DNA from: Branchiostoma lanceolatum
Taxonomy: Eukaryota; Chordata; Leptocardii; Amphioxiformes; Branchiostomatidae
Assembly (NCBI RefSeq): GCF_035083965.1
Contig: NC_089724.1
Span: forward strand, 33,484,722-33,548,721
Direction of reading: 5' to 3'
Length of the DNA stretch: 64,000 nucleotides
The notes under the pieces were generated by a model that was given only the letters and a program-made list of their open reading frames with translations, ran no database searches and had not been told where the DNA came from. The translations under genes and the position numbers were made by a program. Within the stretch, counting starts at the first letter, position 1; every line of letters begins with the position of its first letter. Of the stretch, positions 55,101-64,000 are shown piece after piece.

Positions 55101-58100
55101 CTTTGCAAAAATAGCCTACAGTGCTGAGCAAAACCCATAACAGATTTAAATGTCTGGTAATGATACTGTTTGTTTACATGCTGAGTTACATATATACATT
55201 GTTCTGCCAGCAATAGCAAGGCTTGCTACCCCCATTAGACTATAGCCATAGCTGTAGGGTTAGAAATGGCATAAACAACGTTAGCTGTTAAACAAAATTA
55301 CACAATATATGATCTCATGGTGAGTCTCATATATGATGCTTAGACGATTGAAATAGTAATATTTCAGACTCATCTTTAGTTACAAGATAACATGAATGCA
55401 TTTTATAGATAGCATTGTATCCTAATCCTACGACAAAGTCTACATAAGCGGGGTTCAAAGCGGCTTAAACCAAATCCATCTCCAGTTACAATTTTTTTTA
55501 GAGATAAGGTGCTTTCGTGTTGGTGATAGATTGTATAATTTTGGTCTCTCTGATAATTCGCTATAATGTGGGGGCCTTTAAAAGCAATATGTAGAATTTT
55601 TTAAGGCTCAGGCGATAATAGATCAAAAAGCTTTTTGTTTTTATCTGTTGTATCCTACATCTAATCCTATAAGACGCTTAAGCCATGTCTGTCTCCAGTT
55701 TCATAGATAAGGTTTATTTGTGCTGGTGATTGATTGTAAAATGTCATCCTTTTTGATAATTCCATCGCAGCACTAAGTTTTACTATGGGAGAATATCTTT
55801 ACAAAAAATCAATACGAGATAATTACATCTGCAGGCGATGACATAAGCTTTGCTTTTTAATCCGTTATAATCTTAGTCATCAATTATGGTACATTAGGGA
55901 AAAGTAATTCTGCCGTCTACGTGTTTGCTGTGATCCTCACCATCAATTATACTACATGCATGTTTGAGCGCCAATTGCGTCATCTATATCTATACATAGC
56001 GTAAGCACACACTCTTACATATGCAACGGCAGCTATTATATATCCGCGGGTGCCATACGACTTCCACAAAAAGAAAATTGGAAGAATAAAGAAAATAGAT
56101 AGAGAATTTTGGAAGCGAAAGACATCTCTACTGTAGCTGTATCTATATCAGTACGTACAACGTTAGTCGGTTAACCACCCTTCGGCCCAATACACCAGCT
56201 TTAAATTTGCAGACACGCGGCGCGACAGCAGATGGTTTTATTACACTGAACTACCTGCCGAACCTATATCCTTTGCATATCTAGCTGTAAACGTTGTTAA
56301 AATCTAATTATGATATGTATAGAGCGTCTTTTTGACGTGGATATATATGGATGTATCCAGGCCTCTGCAACACATTTATTAATGTGACAATCTTATATAT
56401 AGGGAAACTGCGACTGAATTATTAGAGCTGATCATGACATTCTCATGTATATACAATAATATAGAAAAGCCATTATACATCAAAACAACAATGATCTTCT
56501 TTTGTTAGTAACATTCCCCACATTCAAATTCCTTAAAAGCACCACAAAGATTTCATGACACGATGAAACACCATAGACATTTACATATTCAGGACAACAT
56601 ATTCATTTGCGCCTTTTATTCTTTCGTATGGGATCACCGATAGACCCAACGTCAAGACACGTCCCTACCCTACATTAACATTTTCAGGATAAAAACTTTC
56701 ATTTACGCATTTTTTTAAAAATGAGATCATCGATCAACACAACATCAAGACATCAAGCACGTTACTACATCAAGAAGAAGACATATTCACTGGGTATTCG
56801 TAAGACTGATGTTGTAGCTTAACCTTGGCTTTATCAGTCCCTCGCATGCGTGGATTTCCGTCGGGTTGCATCATTGTGAGTACCTTAATGTCTGCGTGTG
56901 AGAGTAATACAGGCGAAAAAACGCAGCGATCAAATGCAGCCTACCATGATGATGTGCTGAGCGACCGCTGGGTGACCGAAATTAGATTTGTGTCCCTTGA
57001 TTTTATAGTTAGAATATGATGCACGGTGTAAACGTATGATTTAAAAGACGACAAAATCCTTTAAAACGTTAGAAAGATTTTGTTTCTCATTCCATTCCAG
57101 CGGTGGCCTCTTCGCTGCAACCTGAAATTTTATTTGGAGCTAAATCAATTCTAAAGCTAACAACGACCCTTTCGACGCTTTATGTTCTTTTTTTCAGTAA
57201 TAATTCATCTTTTCCCTGATATTCTAATCACGAATTCGAAGTAAAATGCACAAATCAAAGTTAGGTCGCTGCGAGATTGTAGCATGATTGCCGTCTAGTT
57301 GATTCGGGCCTCCATTGAGTGATCCGTCAAATGTCTGGTCGCTCTGCCCTCGCAGCTTCTTGCAGAAATGATGTGATAATAAGACGACGTCTTTAGAAGC
57401 ACGTTAAGCATCGATTCGTCAAGTAAAACTCACTGCATTAGTGGGAATGCTATAAAACAAGATCAGTGGCGCCAGGTATAAAGGGTATGAATGATATCTT
57501 TACGTTCCCATGCTTGGGAAATGTAAGCCTGCTGAAAATATTGCATTCAGTCGTACATTTGTACCAGAGTTATGCTAGAAAAGAAAAAAAAAGATCGTTT
57601 CTCCGGCTTTAAATCTATTGTAAAGTGGAACTCGTCGCAGCTAAGTATATATCTATATCTATATAAAAATTATACATACATATTGAAATATAAATATATA
57701 GATAGCGTTGTTCAAAGCTGTATGATGGGGATTTTTCTACACAATATATATATATATTCATATCTATGTATGTTGGAAAATTCCTATCTTGCAGCTTTAA
57801 ACAACGCGTACAGCAAGATGTGCAAAGCTTAGTTATGATATGTTATTCAGTGTAATACAACCAACTACTACCGCACCGCGTGCCTAAGAAGCTGGTGTGT
57901 TACGCCAAAAGGGCGGTTATACCGGCTATATACTAGATACAAATGCAGATTTAAATCGTTGACCATTAATTTTAAGCTGTTAGCTAGGCAGGTTGTAAAG
58001 GTCAGACCGTTAAATCTATTATCATAAACTCATGTGGCGACCATACCTGAAGGGCATTCCATTAATGGTGACTGCAACTTCCATCCTAATATATCACCGC

Positions 58101-61100
58101 AAAAAAAACATTCGCTTCCCCAAAGACATCCATGGCTTTGCGAAATTTTTAACAGGCTTATAGAATAAGATAAGGTTATAACCGACATCAAGAAATATTT
58201 CGACTATCTAGAAATTAAAGCCTTTGTTAAAGTGGGCTTAGCTCCTAGAAGAAACTATATAAAACTAGAGTTCCACGAACACATTATCTTCGCCAAATAA
58301 TCAAGGCTTATCATGGAGAGTGATTAATATTTACGTGCTTATCACCCCCTGCAAATTTGATCATGCACCATACCATTTGGAAGTTATGATGGGGCGAATG
58401 AGTCCAGTCTAGATATGGTTAAAAATCATTTGGTGGTACAGGACTAGTATATGTGTAGAGTGTACTGATATATGTTATAACTGGTAATGAAAAAATATGA
58501 GTATGTTGATATTATATGGGCCACAAAGGTTCGATATTGCAGTGTTGTAAGTTGAAAGTGGTGATGAAATAGTACAGTCAATATATATGAATAGAATAAA
58601 TCTGGCTGGTGGTTGACGTGTTTTTAGGTGTTTTTGTCCTGCTGGGCTTTCTATTTTGTCCCAATTTCGTTATGTCGCCAACCGTGTTGAACAAAAATGC
58701 CTAAACTGAACGCGTTAAACCAACAGGACCCACACCTCTGCTTGGAGAATTGTTATTTATTTGACCTACATGTACGTTTATGCAAGGCCATCTGTTTACA
58801 TGACCTGACACTGTCCCATTGAAATGCAGTAGGTTAACAAACTTTCCTTACTAATTATGCAAATTAGCTCCTGATTTGCATAATTAGTCATTGATAATGT
58901 AAATCACCATCTGAGCTCTTTACATACCAAACATGACGACAATCTGTCGACCCCTTCTCAAGTTATTCATGTCCGAATGTCAAAACAAAAACACCCACTG
59001 CAGTTCTAAACAAGCCGCTAGGGAGCCAAAATTTACAGAACTTTCTTTCTGTGGCATGAACTATCTACCACGCAAAAATCATGACCATAGCACTTTCAGA
59101 AAATATGCCCCTAAGTTTTGAAGCTCCGCTGCAGTACCTTAGGTACCCGCTAGAAGGCCCATTATCGAACTTGACCTTCCTTTCTGTAAACCCTACCCAT
59201 CCACTAAATATCATACGGATCCATCAACAGGTTCTCGAGTTATGCTGGCGACATACAAATACACATCCACACAAAGCCCGCTGCAGTACCAACGGAAAAT
59301 ACCAGGGGAACCATTTTTGAACTTGACCCCCGTTTTCACAACATCTTCACACCTGCAAAAAATCATGAAGATCCATCAACGTTTCCGTCACTTTTTTTGC
59401 CTACATACAAACACAAAAAAATGTAAAGTCTGCTGCAGTACTGTTGAAAAACGCAAGGTGAACCATTTTCGAACTTAAGTTTCCTTTGCACAACCACTAC
59501 ACACCTACCAAAAATCATAAAGATTCATTGAAGCTTTCTTGAGTTATGCTCCTGACATACATTCAGACCCACCCAACAGATTTTTCAACCGAAAACATAA
59601 TCTTCTCCGAGTACAAGTACTCGGCGAAGATAATTAAAAGAATGCCGTGTAAGCTTGAGCCACAGTCCATTGAAATGTAAAGCAAGGACACCAACAAGGC
59701 TGCCAGAACCTGCCTGCTTCATTGATATAAGGACAGTCAATGAAAACACTGCATACGACAAAAATTACACCTTGTTCTCTTTCAGTCGCGACAGAATGCA
59801 TTTGGCGCTCGGATTTGGATGGGCTGACTTTCACTCAGCTCAGCCGGGAGCCGAATTAATTAAAGTAGGAGGTTAATAAGTAATAGATTTTTGGCGCCTT
59901 TTCCCTTGATGTGTTAGAATATATTGACCTGCATGAATGAGCTTTTGGACTCCTATATACACACAATACATCACTTGTTTAGCACAGCTTCAAAGCACGT
60001 GCCTTTTAGACTACCACACAAATTCACTTAAAATCGTGTAATTTCATGAATACAATGTATATTATTATATAACATTAAAAGGGAAAAAAAAAAGGCCTTC
60101 TTGATAATATTCCAAACACCTCGATATCTGAAATGTGTAGACGTTGGGGATCACTGATGCTTCATCAGATAAGATCTTGTGAAATTCACAATTAAAAAAA
60201 AAATGGTGGTCTTAGGGTAACCGTCGGAACTAAGTTGACGTGAGCACATATCATTGCTTGAAAATGAAAATTACAAAAAAGATTTCATCGTCTCCTCTCT
60301 TTGTTAAAAATACATAATGGTCGTAGGGTTCCCGTAGAAAGTATGGGAGCTATTGTTAGCACAAGGTATTGTCAAAAACTGATAAATTGTTATCCAATCG
60401 TGCCTGTCATGTAGATGCTTCCAAGAAGCTAGAGATCAAATGACGTTACGTATACGTAGAAAACAAGCAATCCTTCGGGCACCAGCGAAGACAGAAATCC
60501 ACTCAAACCCTTAGAAGCATGACGTAGTCAACCAGGGGACAAAATAGATGGCTTGTTACAACTTATTCCATCAAGATAAATAACTAGATGACTTGTCATA
60601 ACTTATTCCAGGAAGGGAACCAATTACATAGCTTGATACAATCCATTCCATCAAGGGGACAAATTAGATGGCTTGTTACAAGCTATCATGGACTCTGTAG
60701 GATTCATACGGCTGAATTTAGATGGCAACGAGGGCGCGCTTCATTTGATTTGCTCCGACGTCCCAAGATGATTCAACAAGCTAACAGATCTAGAAGGTGC
60801 CCTGAAGGAGACAAAAATTTATAACAAGATGTGTTATATTACTAGCTCACTGTTGGATCCACCTGGGCAATCTTGCTGAGCGAAGGATTAGAATATTTGC
60901 CAAATAACAGTAACTCAAGCAACTTGATATGATCTTTGAATTTGTTTCGAAGATTGTTTTTTTTTTTGCTCCATTTTTCATACGATTTATGTCGCGGTCA
61001 TACTCGTCGTAAGCCGCCGTTCGATGTATAATTTTCAAGCAGGCTGTAGCAGAACCAACAGCCGACAAGGAACTAAGACAGCCTTTTCTGTAACAAGACT

Positions 61101-63767
61101 GCCGAGTTTTGTATGGCAGATGACATGCAGGAATGCCACAAGAAGTTTCGATCGTATGGAGATCATCCAACAAATAAAACCTGACCCTTAGTCTCGCAAA
61201 AATCTTAAATTTGTCGTGGTAAAATTCTGACTCAATATTTCATTTTCAAATTGTTCCTGGGATTTTAACATCTAGCTAATGATATCCCCCAAATCATTAG
61301 CAAGGGAAAATGAAACGTACGTTTTGCAACTTAGAATTCTAGTACACACACACATTAAACATCTAATGCCTTTGACTGGTCCATATAAAAGAAAATCGGT
61401 CAGTTGCAACAATAATTTCATTAAAATGCAATATCTTAAGATATGATCTAAAGCAAAATCTGTTGCTCATATATCTTAGCCATCTCCAATCGTTCAACCT
61501 TTTAGCGAAAGTGCTGTGTTCATCGCAAGCATTAACAATTCACTTGAAATAGAAAACCTCTTTAATGTGGATTGAGTGAACTCTTAAGAGAGGCAATGAG
61601 ATAAAAGCCATCAGACTCGTTCAGTGTAATGGTCGTTTAGTGCAATATATTAACCCGCTACTATCGCGGAGCGTGCCGGCGAAGCTGATATGTTATTACG
61701 CTGAATGGCTAAGGGAAGTTATACCGACTATACCGATACAGATTCAGACAAACATTGCACAAGAGAATCGAATATATGAGACAGGTTTACGTTCTAGTGC
61801 GCAATGGCGTAAAACAGGTTAATGGTTAGCCCAAGATACGATCTACAAAGGAAATAGTGCAGGGCTTTGAAATAAATCAAGTCAAAAGTTAACTTGCTTA
61901 TTTTGGTAAGGACTAGGAAAAATGTTGTGTTTCCGGTTACCCGACCGATAGACCCTTTTTTAAAACCTGCCGACCATAGCCTTTTTGGTGGCATCGAACG
62001 CTGATAATGAGTGATGAAAACGTTGTAAAATCGTTTCCAACATGTTTTCCCTATTTTTGTTTCTTGCAAAGTTGTGCTTTCACATTGTATATTTGTATAA
62101 TTAAAATATGATGTTTGAAAATGCCAGTGCCTTGATGCCTGACAGTTTAACATTGCTTAAACATGTACAGCGCTTACAGGATCACTTGGATCAGCCAAAT
62201 AGAAAATAAATAAAAAACGAAAAGAACAGTAACAACAGCAAGAGAATTCCAACCAACACCACACAGCACACTCTTTCAGGGCCGTTATCGGAGACACAAA
62301 AGTAATTTCCCTAGGCCTAAGTTCAAAAGGATTAAGACGTAGACATGACACTGTTTCATGTGTTGAAATTGCAGATCATTCACTTGAGCCTATGAGATTT
62401 GTTTGGTAAGCCCAAGCGAATCAATTGACGTACACACAGCCCCGTTTGATGTGCTAAAATCGAAGGATCTTTCCACATAAGCCCTTTGGAAGCGATTGCA
62501 TCGTTTGATACACCATAGCCCGATAGATGTCGTTAAATGTCTCTTTTTTAATATTTCAAGATGCAACACACGTTAGGAATGAATGAAGTTATCTATTGCA
62601 AATCCTTGCCCAGCTAAGTACAGGTCATAACAAAAACAAAACATACATACGCGTGTTGGTAAACGTAACGTAGTCTAGCATATAAAATCGGCTTCTCCTA
62701 GCTTAACGGTAAAAATAGGATTGTAGGATTGTATGGGTTCAGTGATAGTCATTTTGTAATAAAGCATGAGGAATACCAATTTTTCAGTGCTACTTATGTC
62801 CAAACTGAGAGAATATAAACGAATTAATAGGACATTTCTACAATTAAAATACAATCTACAATGAAGTTAGCTTAATATCTTCTACCGTGTTTGAGGTATA
62901 AAATTCTATGCTCTAGTTTGTAACGTTAAGGCTAGTAATTCCTCTGGCTTCCCAATCAAAAGACCGTTACATAAAACATGAGAGCAACAACGGTTAAACT
63001 TAGAGGTCTTTAAATGCAGCATCAAAGAACCACGAGGTATGCATACTTCAATTATCCAGGAGTTCAAAACAGTCTTGAAAAGTCCTCAATAACACCTTTT
63101 TTGTCTCGATAACACTGTATTTTTGCCTCATTGCAATAACACTATTTTTCTATCTTCACGTGGCGGTCTTAGGATATCAGACGGACTTACCGGAATTTGT
63201 GAATATTAATTTTTTAGTATTCATTCATTTCGATCTAAAAAGATTTTTTCTCTACCATGTAACACTATTACACAACAAATCTCTTTAGAATGTAATTTGG
63301 ATATCTCATTATAAACGACAACGTAGTCTTATAATCTATGGATTTTGATAATCCACACTGTTTACAGTCTAATCCTCATCGTACGATGACAAAAAAAAAT
63401 CACCAAACAGATGTATTACCATACTGTATATCGAATTAGTTTTAGATCTCAATTCAATTCTTTTGTGGAGGTTTTAAATAATCTAATTCAGGAATAGTTT
63501 AGACATACGGTCCTAAATAAAATGTAAGAGAATAAACCTACCTGGACTGTTGTCATCTGTTCTGTTGATACCGATGTTTAGCTGCTCTTCTAATCGGTCC
63601 ATCAGTCCTTCAAACTGCACTTGTTTGTTATCCAGGGATTGTAGAAGGCTATCGATGCTCGCAGTCCTTTTTGGGATTCGACCACCGTTTGCTTCTCCCA
63701 CAACGTCCGTCAATAAGACGATAACACAAACGGCAACGAACCGCAAGGTGGAATATTGCATTGACAT
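52186..63767 (-). CDS. Unrecognised single-pass membrane protein with two duplicated helical segments
   Basis: Three exons on the minus strand: 63767-63542, 54469-54353, 52409-52186 (567 nt, 188 residues, stop TAA). All introns are phase 1 with GTAGGT/GTAAGT donors and CTGCAG/TTACAG acceptors. Residues 1-24 look like a signal peptide (FVAVCVIVLLTDVVGEA). Segments 38-63 (IDSLLQSLDNKQVQFEGLMD..) and 89-114 (IRDLLNSLAEKQNQFEDLLW..) match at roughly half their positions and share SL-x2-KQ-x-QFE-x-L, with heptad-like leucines. A linker with N-glycosylation sequons (NMT 125, NGT 132, NLT 141; NRT at 68 in the first half) leads to a membrane helix at about 160-182 and the short tail KELQKH. This predicts a type I plasma-membrane or secretory-pathway protein with helical ectodomain. 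I do not recognise a family and assign no function. Exon 2 is symmetric (1-1), so it can be skipped or duplicated in frame. Intron 1 is 9.1 kb. The joint reading of exons separated this far is inference. Confidence 0.7.
54060..54310. mobile_element. MITE-like element with GC-rich inverted ends, next to exon 2
   Basis: TAAGCCCCCTCCCCCCTCTC...CACTGGACCCGCAGCACGTTGG pairs with GCGTGCCGCGGGTCCAGTGAAAGGGGGGCTTTA. It lies in intron 2 of the unrecognised gene, 43 bases downstream of its exon 2 donor. Confidence 0.8.
55420..55830 (+). repeat. ~203-bp diverged direct repeat, two copies
   Basis: GATAAGGTGCTTTCGTGTTGG at 55503 and GATAAGGTTTATTTGTGCTGG at 55706, each preceded by AATCCTA and CTCCAGTT and followed by TGATAATTC. 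Confidence 0.65.
58266..59632 (-). mobile_element. ~1.4-kb non-autonomous repeat element, copy 2 (minus orientation)
   Basis: Starts ACTAGAGTTCCACGAAC...CTTCGCCAAA and ends CTCGGCGAAGATAAT, the reverse of the 13345-14462 element. It includes ATTATGCAAATTAGCTC and, from 58930 on, about four 130-190 bp units each with CTGCAGTAC, GAACTTGA/GAACTTAA, ATCATgaAGATCCATCAA-like and GAGTTATGCT strings. No transposase is evident. Confidence 0.65.
58601..58748. mobile_element. Truncated MITE of the TCTCCAAGCAGA family, nested in the 1.4-kb element
   Basis: TGGCTGGTGGTTGACGTGTTTTTAGG to CTCTGCTTGGAGA matches the interior and right end of the element at 45721-45884; the left terminal repeat is missing. 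Confidence 0.6.
60545..60690 (+). repeat. 40-bp minisatellite, four copies
   Basis: TAGATGGCTTGTTACAACTT-type units start at 60545, 60585, 60625 and 60665, exactly 40 bp apart. Confidence 0.9.
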
Positions 63768-64000
63768 GCTCTTTAGTGTCCGCTAGATTGACCACCGCAG
63801 TTTATGTAGATATATACATCACAGGCAAATTAAAGTACAGAAACGAGCTGTACATGTCCGTGCCAATGTTTGATCGTCTAGATCAAGCCCAATCCTGGTC
63901 GGTAAGCCGTTCATATCACAAGCTTCTCAAGCTGTGCTGTTTGGAAGTGGTGTTACGCCGAAGCATTTCCGTACACGTATCCAATGCCTCTCGAAGCTTC

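Larger units (their letters stand above)
54479..63535. other. Large first intron of the membrane-protein gene
   Basis: No further coding exon of this gene could be found by eye. It contains a ~203-bp diverged direct repeat (about 55420-55830), a repeat pair at 57850-58020 and 61625-61860 (GCGTGCC..AAGCTG..GTTATACCG), a MITE (58601-58748), a 1.37-kb element (58266-59632) and a 40-bp minisatellite (60545-60690). Much is AT-rich. Confidence 0.5.

Noticed and set aside
58930-59600. CRISPR-like array
   Set aside because: Repeats are long, diverged and of uneven spacing in a eukaryotic intron; no cas genes are present.

Overview
This is animal nuclear DNA, most likely from a lancelet (Branchiostoma). 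The species call is an inference from gene content and repeat style; I could not search a database. Genes are split into many small exons with GT-AG borders, introns of 0.2-9 kb are full of short palindromic (MITE-like) elements and tRNA-derived SINE-like repeats, and there are no operons, ribosome binding sites or CRISPR arrays. Six protein genes can be rebuilt exon by exon. In every junction the reading phases match, and every complete gene sums to a whole number of codons.

Left to right: (1) 1-1319 (+), the 3' end of a Neuralized-type E3 ubiquitin ligase (end of an NHR domain, then a C-terminal RING). It is followed directly by four copies of a 126-bp tandem repeat whose units each carry the last ~11 codons and the stop codon of the gene. 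(2) 6608-15170 and 18986-26080 (+), two tandem ST8Sia-type alpha-2,8-sialyltransferase genes with the same eight-exon structure; exons 3-7 have identical lengths. (3) 30197-36339 (-), a complete seven-exon ARL3 small GTPase gene. (4) 37935-45417 (+), a complete eleven-exon sideroflexin-2 gene, head to head with ARL3. The ARL3/SFXN2 divergent pair also exists in human 10q24, where NEURL1 lies in the same neighbourhood, so part of this block looks like ancient conserved linkage. (5) 52186-63767 (-), a three-exon gene I do not recognise. It encodes a predicted 188-residue single-pass membrane protein with a signal peptide and two similar amphipathic segments, one in each of exons 1 and 2.

The non-coding DNA is mostly dispersed and tandem repeats: palindromic MITEs in many introns, SINE-like elements with tRNA-like heads in both orientations, a hAT-type MITE pair at 46.7-48.3 kb (one copy with a perfect 8-bp target duplication), a ~550-bp tandem repeat at 48.7-51.1 kb, minisatellites (28.6, 28.9, 60.5 kb), a GC-rich CGGCCGA cluster at 16.1-17.4 kb and two inverted copies of a 1.1-1.4 kb element (13.3-14.5 and 58.3-59.6 kb). 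The genes do not form one pathway. Neuralized (Notch ligand turnover), sialyltransferases (Golgi glycans), ARL3 (ciliary lipoprotein traffic) and SFXN2 (mitochondria) are functionally separate. The best candidate for something undescribed is the two-repeat membrane protein on the right.
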